A stretch of 64,000 nucleotides of DNA, taken from Gerris lacustris (Eukaryota > Arthropoda > Insecta > Hemiptera > Gerridae). This document shows, in pieces, positions 48,601 to 60,600 of this stretch. Where the stretch lies: positions 47,691,574 through 47,755,573 of the forward strand of contig OX578278.1 of assembly GCA_951217055.1 (NCBI GenBank), written 5' to 3'. Position 1 is the first letter of the stretch, and every line of letters starts with the position of its first letter. A program made the position numbers and the translations under genes. The notes beneath the pieces were generated by a model that did not search any database, was not told where the DNA came from, and worked only from the letters and a program-made list of their open reading frames with translations.

Positions 48601-51600
48601 TAATATTTATTTTGTTTAAGTCATTTATATTCTAAAAACACATAGGAGAGTAACAATCTAAAGAAGTATCACTCAACTGATATACATGAACTTACATCAA
48701 TTCGAGGAGATGATGGAGGCGATGTTATTCTGTTTCTTAAACTAAGACCAGAAGTATAGGCGTCTTTAGATGTTCTTCGTTTTTTTAACTGTGGCTGTAA
48801 GTCATTTTCCAACCAGTCGTCTCCGATATCTTCTGAATCTTGTAAAAGTGCCGGGAAACTGACTTTCGCGATATTGCTGATCTAAAATAAAAGAACAAAA
48901 GAAATTAGGTAAAACCGAATAAATTAACACATCTTCCTTATAACTTAAAACATACTACTATCTATAATTTCATTAAAAACTGCATAAAGGTGGGTTACAT
49001 TAAATAAAAATTTCAAAACACGGAATAAACACCTATTTAATTAGAATAGTTAATTGGGTTGAGTTGAAAGAAAGGTTATGAAATGCGTGCTGAAGCCTTA
49101 GGTGGAAGATTTTAGTGAAGGGGATACTCAAAGCTATACACCAAAACATTACAAGTGTCTAATTTTGAAATAAGATTATGAGGAAATAATAGTGAATATA
49201 TTAAAATTTCTAAATCTATATTATTTTTTTTAAATAACCAGCAGAAAGTTACTATCTACTATTCAAATATATTTCAGAAAAAGCTATTTAAAACGTGAAA
49301 TGAAATTGCACCAAAGATAATATTTTATTTTTTCAGATTTCTTTAGATTCAGACAAGTACGGTTAACTTACTTTTTCAGGTTTTGATCTGTGTCTCAGAG
49401 CTTTTATAGCAGTTTCATATTCAGTAGCTGCACCAACTGGAGGAGATTTCTTGCACTCGGAAAGTCTCCTGTACTCTAAACTTCTTTGCCAATCTGTAAG
49501 TTAAAAGTAAAAAATAAATTGGTAGTGCGTGAAGTCTCACGTAAAAAGGGTTTCGTGGTGAAAATATGAAATTAGTAAAGCAAGATAGTAATAGCATGAT
49601 TTTGATGTTTTTTGACAAAATGGCGTAGAAAATTAAACGCTTTCCACAAGTGTTAATAAATATTTTTGTAATCTACTCTTCAATACCTTTCATTTGTTAC
49701 CTCACCCAACATTTTTTTAAAAAAAATGTTTCCCGTGACAGCAATCAGCCGCCATCTTGGATTCCCAGTTAATCCGACCAAGTTGCTATTCTTATTTTTT
49801 CTTTGGCCCATCAGACCGCACATTTTTTATAATTTAAGTAACAGCGGAAATATAGTTTTAGGGGGGGGGGACGCAAAATTTTGATGTTTTTTGACAAAAT
49901 GGTGGGGAAAATTAAACGCTTTCTACAAGTGTTATATATTTTTGTAATCTACTCTTCAATACCTTTCATTTGATACATCATCCAAAATTTTTAAAAAATA
50001 TTTTTTCCCCGTGACAGCAATCAGCTGCCATCTTCTTCTGATTCCCAGTTAATCAGATCGAATTGCTTTTCTTATTTTTTCTATGGCCCAGCAGAAAGCC
50101 CATTCTTTCATATTTTTAAAAACAGTGGAAATATAGTTGTTTTTTGGGGGGGGGGGGGGGGGGAGGAGAACGCAACATTTTGATGTTTTTTGATAAAATG
50201 GTGTGGAAAATTAAACGCTTTCCACAAGTGTTATATATTTTTGTAATGTACTCTTCAATACCTTTCATTTGATACCCCACTAAACATTTTAAAAAAATAT
50301 ATTTTTTTGCATGACGTGAGTTATCCGCCATTTTGGATTTGAACAGCTGATAATTTTGAGTTCGCTATATTTTTCCTGTGTGCGCGTCAAAACGATCTTT
50401 AATATTGGAAGGTTTCATGTTTTAATCTCTATTTATTCAAAAGTTATTGGAACCGTACAGAGTGACAGACAGACAGACACATGAACAAAACTATAAGGGT
50501 TTCTTTTTTTGGTTTTACCAACGAAACCCTAAAAAATCATCCAAAAGCTTAATTAATTACAAAATGAGTAATTTTACCAATTAAGTTATAAAAAAAAACA
50601 AATTAAGCTTTGCGAAAAAAATCATTTTGTCTGCCTTTAATAATATCATAAATTTACATTAACAAAAATTGCTATCAATAATTTTTATTAGATTTCAGCA
50701 TTAATAATTGCACAAGATAGGTATTAGTTCAGCCTCTATATTTTCAACACTATTGGGAAAAACTGACATAATTATTCAAGCTACTTTTTAAATAAACAAG
50801 TAATGCCAGACCTGTGTAAGAAACAAATCTATCAATTTCATTTTCTATTTTTAATAACATTATATTTTGAAACATTTATTAATATAAATAAAAAATTTGT
50901 GATAAAAAGCTTCTCATAGAAAATTAAAATAATAAAGAAACGTAAAAAGTGCAATTAATATATTAAATATGAGCACAAATAAAACTTTAATAACAAAAAA
51001 TAGATTCGTTAATAGTCATACACAATTTCCAATTTTTTATTTTTTTTAAATATATAAATGCATATGAATTACCTTACAACAAACCTTAAGCAGCTAGAAC
51101 AAGAAGGTAAAATATATTAATGAATAAAAATGAATTAACATGTTCAATTACAACATAAGTATTAATTTCACTGTTTGTTTTTGTTTTCTTTAAAAAATAA
51201 ATACTTTTTTATTTAACATTTCAAAGAATCTCAAATACTTTTTTAATTCTAAAAAATTTAAAATAACTAATGCAATTTTTTCCACTACGTAGCTATTATT
51301 TAAATGACAAGTGCTAAGTACTTTTTGGTTTGAAAGATTATACAACCACCTCAAATACACTTAAACATTTATATAATCAAGTAGTGTCCCGACAACATCG
51401 CACCTCGAAATAATTAGGTATTGCTACGCTAAGGCAACCACATTTATTCCAATACAAATTAAATGTTATAATACAAATAGATATAATAACTTATCTCAAT
51501 CGATATCTAAATTAATTTACTTAATTTTACTTTTTTTTCCGAATATAAAATGTATCCCGTCACCAAGGGCCTAAGGGCTTGTAGTTAATGCAATAAAACC

Positions 51601-54600
51601 CGCATAAATAAATACCTCCAGATAGGGTTCTTTCAGGAGTAAGTCTTTTAGTTCTAGGAAGGATTTTTTCTTCTGTGATGGAGACTTGAGACACTTTCTG
51701 CCCAGCTAAGAAAAAATATTAAACAGACATTAAAAATTTAAAGCGTCATTAACTTAAATATAAATTTAACTTTTAAAGCAATACATCTAACAAACCTTTT
51801 TCTAAGATGAGTTTGAGCTTATCATAAAGAGTCTTGTAATGCGCCATACTAACTAAATCAAGATCCTTTCCTACATCGTTTATATATCGCTGACGCCAAG
51901 CAGCCATACAATCAATCACAGATTCACCCTAAACAAAACAAAAAAAATGAATTAATTTGTTTGCAGTGGTAAAAAAAGGATAATAAACTATATTTTTTTA
52001 AATTATTTTGAGACTGTATAATAATCAATACAAAAAAATTGTAAAAATTACTTTGTTGTTCCTCATTAAAGGAGAAGCACCTCTTTCAATGAGTACTTCG
52101 ACAATTTCAAGGCAGCCATTAGAAGCAGCATCGAGAAGAGGAGTGACTCCGTCACACATAGGTCCCCCTCTATCATTTATAGGGGCTCCATGATCCAATA
52201 ACATGCAGACTATATCTTTGAAACCATGATTACATGCTTCATGAAGAGGAGTCCAACCACTATAATCTTTAACATCAACACTGAGACCCTATAAACATAT
52301 ATGTACAATAGACTTATAATGTAAGTTTTAATGATAGAAAAAAAAAATTAAAAACCACCCACAAAAAAAAAATTACAAACCTGTTCAAGCAACTTTTTAA
52401 CGAGATTTTTGTTGCCGGAAATGGCAGCTGTGTGAAGTGGAGTTTCTCCCTTCTCGTTTCTTTTCATGTTAGAGATGACCTTTCCCCTGGTACGGCTTGG
52501 TTTTGGCCGATCAAACTCCTCATTGTCTCCTCCCTCTTCATCTAAATTTAAAGTAATAGGGTTATTCCATTCAGAAATTTATTAGAGTCAGACACGTAAT
52601 CTTTAAAGTTCAGTTTGTCACTTAAAATATTAGATCGTTCTTTACAAGAAACTGTTTCTTTTATTTTTATTTGGTCCCATCATTTTTGCTTAAGGGAACT
52701 CTGCCACAATAGAGGTGTTCTAGGACTCCTAGCATACTAGCTTTTTTATAGGTAAGCATCTGTGTTAGTTTGTAAATAGTGTATAATCCTAAATTTTTGC
52801 AAAAATGCCAAAATTATTTTTACCCTAATTTAAAAATAAGTCGATAATTTCGATTTTTTTACTTCCTTACTTTCCTCTTAACAAGAATTTTCACCCCTGG
52901 GCAAAAATCTGGGGACTGGCCATTTGCCCAGGGAAAATGTCCAGTCTGCCCATTGGTAAATCAGGGCCTGGATCTTTTTAGTCATCCTGAGATCTATTAC
53001 AAAGTAATAGATAGATAGAGATAGAAAGTTATGTCATATTACTTTGTATTTGTTTATACAGTTTAAGTTAAAATAAATTTGTTCTATGTTTGGCTTTTGC
53101 TAAAGGAAAATAGTGTTTTTAAATCTTTTCTACATTAGATTTTTAAAAGTACTTATCCGATTTTGAAGAAATTTTGTTTATAGTTTGCGGAAAGTAGCCC
53201 ACAGGCGGCCTAATATTTTAGTCCTTCTTTTAAGTCAATTTAATGTAGAGTGACCCCACATCAAATCAAAACAGGTCCAAACAACTACACTTTCAATTCC
53301 AAGTGGGATCAAATTATTTAATACTCATGTAACCATTCCTCCAATAATAGGACATGAGGAAGCTATGTGCTACACTAATTGGCAGACTATTTTTTAAACT
53401 ATGATTATACATAGGTTTGTACAAGTAAGATTGATTATGTAAAATTTGTGAAATTTCCACAATCAATAGTATAGACCAATTTGAGCTCAACACTTTACTT
53501 AAAAAATATACTTTTACTTAAGCTGATATTTACTTTTTGCTCTTTATAGAAAAAAATTGACTACATAATTACTATTTATTTTTAAAACAATTTTTAATTA
53601 GGTAAAATAGATGCCAGCCAAAAATTTAAAAATAATTTGATAAAATTGTGTTTTAAAGCCTTCTCTTACACACTGGGATTCTAGGTTTTGATTAATTGTC
53701 CAGGCTAAATATTTGAATCCATTACAAAATGAGATTCTCTGACTCTAATAAAAAAAAAAAAAATTCCAGTGTGCGTACTAGGCTTAAAGAGTTTATTACC
53801 ATAGAAACGGTTATTTTGTACTAGCTCATACAAGAAACTTCCTACTTAAAATTATCAAATTAAAATAATGGGTGTGATCAAACTTAACTTAAAATAAGTT
53901 TAAAGTAACCTCTCCTCTACTCCATAACTTAACAGCTTGTGAGGGACCAGAGCCTAGATGACTCTTGCAGTACAATTTAAGTGATGATGTTTTTTTAACG
54001 ATTAAGTAGACGCTCTGGGTGAGGACAACTCCAGTTCTATTAAGTTTGAAATATCTACAAAAGATTATCTGATATGTTTATTTTTTTTTTTTACAAACCA
54101 GTTAAATTTTCAAGATCTATATGAGCTCCAAATTCATCTGGGTTCTCCTCAGCTTCAGGGCTGGATGCTTCATCTTCATCGATTTCTTCCACACGAGAGT
54201 CCATTGATTCTACACATATAATCAACCCAGCATAGGAAAAAAAAAATATTATTTTAAAATGTATACTACGAGGGCCTTGTGAAAAGTAACCTCCATTGTT
54301 GCACTGACGTGCATACGAGCGCTAGTTGTGTTTTTTTACCATCTTGAAAAGTACGCTCCAAAAAAAACTCCCCGCCAAATGCGAAGAGCGGCAAAACCAT
54401 ATTCGGCAGCAGCTATTCATGGAAAACTTTGTGTGCCATGTATGGACCAAGTGTTATGAGTAAAGGAGATGTATGTGAATGGGTTCGTTTATTTAAAAGT
54501 GGGTAAAAAAACATTCATGATGAAGAGACAAGCAGTAGGCCATCATTAGTCACACAGATGAACTCGTTCAGAAAATTAATGAAAAAGTTCGTGGAAATCA

Positions 54601-57600
54601 ACGTTTCACAATTTCAGAGCTGTCTAATGAATTTCTATAGATTTCTAGGACTGGGTTATACAAGGTAGTTATAGAGAGGTTAGGTTACTGGAAGTTCTGT
54701 GCTTGATGGGTGACAAAAAAATTTACCGAGCACTGCAAAACTAGCACTTCGCATTTGGCAGGGAGTTTTTTTTGGAGCGCACATTTCAAGATGCTATAAA
54801 AACCAAACTAGCGCTCGTTCGACCTTCACTCGACCACGGCTTGATGCAGACTGACCTGCCGCATACATCAGTGCAACAATGGCACCGATACTCCTCTTAC
54901 TTCCCGCACAGTGGCCAATCGGAGGTTTCTTTCCAAACAGCCCTCGTATGAATATTTGGTCCTATTAAGTCTTTCAAATCATATTTATTAATTATGATCA
55001 AATGTGTTTTTATTTATAAAATGATGTCATCTAATTTACCAGAGAACGGTAGTTTTCCACAGTTCATCATAGCAGCATTCATAAAACGGATCACTGTTTT
55101 TTCAAGTTTCTGATTTTGCCCTTTATTTGCATATTGTTTAGCACTTTGATAATATTCAACCATACAGTCAAACAGTCCTAGTTTTTCAAGGCAATCAGCT
55201 ATGTTTAAACAAGTCTTACAGGCCTGTAATAAATTTAAAGATTATAAAAAGTTTGGTATCATAAGTTTTAATTAAAATAAATAAATCTATTTTTTAGGGT
55301 TTCTTGGTAAAACCAAAAAAAAGAAACCCTTATAGTTTCGTTCCTGTGTCTGTCTGTCACTCTATACGGTTCCAATAACTTTTGAACCAAAAGAGATAAA
55401 AACGTGAAACTTTCCAGTATAAAAGATCGTTTTGACGCGCACACAGGAAAAATATAGCGAACTCAAAATTATCAGCTCTTCAAATTCAAAATGGCGGATA
55501 AATCACGTTGCGCGAAATTTTTTTTTTTTTAATTTTGACTGGGGAATCATATGAAAGGTATTGAAGAGTAGATGATAGTAGAGTAAAAGGCAGCAGTAGA
55601 GGGTTCTACTTGAATTCTCTATTTATTTGATTATAATAACTTGGTATATTTTTTAGTTGACTCTCAAAAATATTTGAACAAGAAACAAGAATGAATTATT
55701 AAAAATAATATATGACATTAAGTCATTTGTCAGATTGCCAGGTGGAATCCAACACACCCCCTCACATGGCATTATATGGTAGTGAATGACTTCAGACCAA
55801 GTTCGGCAGAGTGTTTACTTGTCTTCACCCGATCTAACCCTTTCGTGAAGATATCCGCTGTCATATCTTTTGTTGAGATATACTTCACCTCAATATTTTT
55901 CTCCTCTACTAGATTTCGCACATGATGGTATTTCACATCAATGTGTTTGGTCCTTTTGTGGTAGATGGGATTTTTGGCCAGCTGTTGAGCTCCCATGTTA
56001 TCACTGAAGATCACAGTCGGGCCACCAACAAACTGGTCTAGTCCTAGTTGGAATAAAATTCTGCGAAGACTTAATGCTTCATTTGATGCACTGGTTAACG
56101 CCATGTATTCCGCTTCAGTACTCGATAGAGCGACTGTTGTTTGTCTTTTCGACTCCCACGAAATTGCGGCTCCGGCCAGAAGAAAACAGTAACCTGTCCG
56201 AGATTTTCTGGTATCTTCGTCACCGGCCCAGTCAGCATCTACGAAACCTTTTAGGACTTTTCCTGTTTTAGAAAATACCAACTGATAATTGTAGGTTCCA
56301 CTTATGTACCTTAAGAGTCTTTTAGCCGCGTTGAAATGTTGAAGTCTTGGGTCAGTCGAGAATTGGGCTAGTCGATTTACGCTAAACACAATATCGGGAC
56401 GTGTAGCCACGGCTAAATACATTAACGAACCGATGAGACTTTGGTACTCTTCTTTGTTAGTTCGTTGTTGTAATTCTGTCTCTTGAGGTTCTCGTGTTAA
56501 TTTGATGTTTGGTTCCATCGGACAGAAGACATTGCGGCATTCCAGCATTCCATATTTTTCGAGGATTTTTTCGATGTAAAGACGCTGGTTTATATGGATA
56601 TCAGAGTTGACCTTTTTTACCTCGATTCCGAGAAAATAGCTTAGCTCACCTAAATCTTTCATTTTAAAAATTTTACCAATTTCCTGTTTAAATTTAGATA
56701 AGTAGTCGATTGAAGTCGATGCTAAAGTAAGGTCGTCTACAAATACCGCAATAATAATAAGATCTTCTCCTTCTCTTCTGAAGTACAGACAAGGTTCCGA
56801 ATCAACTTGAATGAAATTTAACTGTTTTAATTTAGAGTCTAATTTTTTATTCCATTGACGTCCAGATTGTTTCAAACCGTAAATTGATTTTTTTAGGCGG
56901 CAAACTTTTGTTTCTTGTCCTTTGACCAAAAAACCTTGTGGTTGATCCATGTATACTTCCTCCTCAAGATCACCATTTAAATAGGCTGTAGTAACATCCA
57001 TTTGATGGAGAACTAGGTTAAGTTCAGTTGCAACAGCTAACAAGAGCCGAAGTGAATTGAACCTAACCACAGGAGAAAAAGTTTCACCAAAATCTATGCC
57101 AGGTCTTTGGGAGAAACCTCTGGCCACTAGTCTCGCTTTGTAGCGGTCAAGTGAACCATCGGCTTTATATTTTTTGGTAAGAATCCATCGACAAGATACA
57201 GGTGTCCGCCCCTTGGGTAAATCAACTAAATCCCAAGTATTGTTTTCTAGTAATGAATGGTACTCACTGCTCATGGCAGACATCCATTGAGCACCATCGT
57301 CACTATTTAAAGCGTCTTCAACGCTTAAATAAGCTGTGCCAAGAAAGCATTGGTCTACAGAAGCATTGAGTTTCCCAAAATAATCAGGGTTCTCAGTTAT
57401 GTTTGAAAATTCGTCGGATGGACTAAAATCAGTTAAATTTAGTTGCTGGTTGTCTGTGTCAGTATTGTTTAGTTGTTGGTTGTCTGTGTCAGTATTATCA
57501 CCCCCTGAATCTTTCATTTGATTTATCACATGAATTGATTTATTGCTGACACTAGTTTCTTTAGGTTCTATAGGACTAGGAATAAAATCTGGGGAATTTG

Positions 57601-60600
57601 ATTCTTTTGTCGTTAAGAAATCAAAATTTATTGTAGAGTTAATGTCGATTAAATTTAAATTTGTATTTTCCAAAGATTTGTTTTTGTCATTATCAATATT
57701 TAAATTTGGTTCGTTTAATTCAATAAATCTGACATCTCTACTTTTTATTACATTTTTTGTTCCGGGTTTCCAAAGTTTATAGGCTTTTGCTTCTTCTGAG
57801 TAACCTACTAGGATATATTCAGATGATCGAGGAGCTAGTTTTTGTTTGCCCGGTTTCTTATTTAAAACAAAAGCTTTAGAACCTATTACCCTAAAGTGGA
57901 CAATGGTCGGTTTTGTATTTGTCCATATTTCTTCGGGGGTTTTATCGACTGCCTTGGAAGGACATCGATTACGAATGTAGGCTGCTGCCGATACTATTTC
58001 AGCCCACAGACCATTTGGTAATTTAGCATGTAACATGATACAACGTGTCATTTCCACAAGAGTTCGATTAACTCTCTCTGCTAACCCATTTTGCTGAGGA
58101 GTGTACTCAACCGACAGTTGATGTATAATTCCATGCTTTTTAAGGTAACTATTAAAATTTTTGTTGCAGTATTCCAATCCGTTATCACTTCTTAATATTT
58201 TTATTTTTTTATTAGTTTGATTTTCTACAAGGTTTTTGAAATTTTTAAAGTGATTGATTACTTCACTTTTGTTTTTCATAAAATATACAAATATTTTCCT
58301 TGAGAAATCATCTATAAAAGTAAGGAAATATTTATTTCCTCCAAGTGAAGGTATGTTAATAGAACACACATCAGAATGAATTAATTCTAAAACGGATTGG
58401 GTTTTACTTGTCGATGTTTCAAATGGAAGACGGGTCATTTTACCTTCAATACATTTTTCACATTGTTCAAAAGTACTGTTCTTCAGGCTATTACTATTTA
58501 AGCCATGAACTAATTTTTTTGAATTTAGTGTTTGTATATCATTGTAATTAAGATGACCTAATCGTAAATGCCAAAGTGATAAAGGAAATTCCTTTTGATT
58601 TGAATGCTTTTGGATAGATAAATCATTATTATCTTCAATTACTTCGGTTTTGAAACATGAATTTTTATATATAGGTACACGGTAAAGATTTTCATCTTTT
58701 TTGGCTTCTATTAATTTTTTATCATTTAATAGAACATTACATTTGTCACATTCAAAATTTACTTTTATGCAGGGATTTAATGTCATTTTGGAAACTGAAA
58801 TTAAATTGGTTTTTAAATTTGGAACATATAGTGTATTTTTTAATAATAACTTAACAGGGGAGTTATTCAGATTTGCAAAAATAACTGCTGTTCCTATACC
58901 GTTTACTTTAAGTTTCTTATCATCAGCTAATTTAATACTAGAATTTTTTATTGGTTGAAAATCTGAAAATAAGTTTTTCAAACATGACATGTGACTTGTT
59001 GCACCACTATCAATGTAAAAATTATATTTTATTGTAGATTTATTGTTATTGATACTGAGTGCAGTCCCTACATTAGTTGTATTTTGAGTTATATGGGCTC
59101 TATTATTAGAATTATTTGATTGTGACTTAAATGGTTTTTTCTTCTTTTTTTTATTGAAATTGTAATTGCTATTATTTCCCCTAACTTCAGAATTGTTTTG
59201 TAATTCCTCAGGATTACCTTTAGATTTAGTAAATTTAGTTTGTAAATTGTTTATTTGTCTATTGGAAGAGAATAGAGCATCAGAAGTGACAGTATGATTC
59301 CTGTCATTTCTTCTGGTCTCTTCTTCTAACATTTTAATTTTAAGTGAGTCTAAATTTGGAAGTTCGTCCCTACATTCAATTGCACACCTAAAATTATCGT
59401 AATCTTCCGGTAGACTACATATTAAAAGAACTGAAAGGAAATCATTTGGGGGAGTCGCATCAATTTCATTAAGGTTGTCAACAAGGTTAAAAAATTTGTT
59501 TAAATGATCTTGCATGTTAATGTCACTCGTTTTTTTAAGGTTTAATAAATCTTTTATTAATTTTACCCGTCTACTAGGTCCCCTAGGTTGATAAATTTTT
59601 TCTAATGTAGACCATGTTTCTGCAGCATGCTTACAGCGTCTAACATGAATCAACTCTTTAGGATGGATACCCAATATAATTGTAGCTAGGGCTTTTTGGT
59701 CTTTTTTGGACCATACAGTGAAAGAATCGTCATGGATACCTGGATTAGGAATAGATCCATCGACATATTCCCAAAGTTCTGAATGTATTAAGATCATCTT
59801 CATCTGTAATTTCCAACCTTCATAATTTTCTTTTCCAAGTTTTTCAATTTGGTATAGATTTGAACTCATTTTCTTTTTTCAGAATTTTTTTTTTTTTTAA
59901 ATCTGTCAAAACTAAACTTCAATTTTGAATTTCAAGATTTCTTTCTTCTGAATGTTCAAACCTGGATCCCATAACCTGATAGTAGAGTAAAAGGCAGCAG
60001 TAGAGGGTTCTACTTGAATTCTCTATTTATTTGATTATAATAACTTGGTATATTTTTTAGTTGACTCTCAAAAATATTTGAACAAGAAACAAGAATGAAT
60101 TATTAAAAATAATATATGACATTAAGTCATTTGTCAGATTGCCAGGTGGAATCCAACAGTAGATTACAAATATATATACCACTTAGGGATAGTGTTTAAT
60201 TTTCTGCGCCATTTTGTCAAAAAACATCGAAATTTTGCGTGTGACCACACATAATGTGTGGCCTGCTGGGCCATAGAAAAAATAAGATTAGCAATTTGAT
60301 CTGATTTACTGGAAATCCAAGAAGGCGGATAATTCACGTCACTCGAGAAAAAATATTTTTTTTAAATTTTGAGTGGGGTATCAAATGAAAGGTATTGAAG
60401 AGTAGATTACAAAAATATATAACACTTGTGGTTAACGTTTAATTTGCGCGCCATTTTGTCGAAAAAACTTTTCTCTCCCCCCCCCCCCCTTCTAATTTTG
60501 TGTTCACAATACCAACAAAACCCTTTTTACGTGAGACTTCATGCCTTACCAATTTATTGAGCATATATTGCAATATATACTCATTCATCAATGCAGTAAA

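Larger units (their letters stand above)
55573..60158 (-). mobile_element. Complete Ty1/copia LTR retrotransposon, very young
   Basis: 4.59 kb. The 182-bp LTRs (59977-60158 at the 5' side, 55573-55754 at the 3' side) look identical and are TG..CA bounded. The 5-bp target duplication is GTAGA (55568-55572, 60159-60163). A single intact Gag-Pol frame lies between. Beside the 5' LTR is a copia-type primer site, beside the 3' LTR a purine tract (minus-strand GAGGGGGTG). It is inserted in a HINE-A copy in a TONSL intron, same strand as TONSL. Confidence 0.95.
55296..60555 (+). mobile_element. HINE-A copy split by the copia element
   Basis: The left part 55296-55572 starts AGGGTTTCTTGGTAA. The right part 60164-60555 ends with ACCAACAAAACCCT, GTGAGACTTCATG and ACCAATTT. 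The target GTAGA belongs to the HINE-A word GAAGAGTAGATTACAAA, so removing the copia element restores the family sequence. Confidence 0.7.

Noticed and set aside
50116..50331. Open frame MADNSRHAK.. seen in similar form in several HINE-A copies
   Set aside because: The frame is not kept between copies or between units of one copy and runs into the poly-C tract, so it is a repeat by-product rather than a gene.
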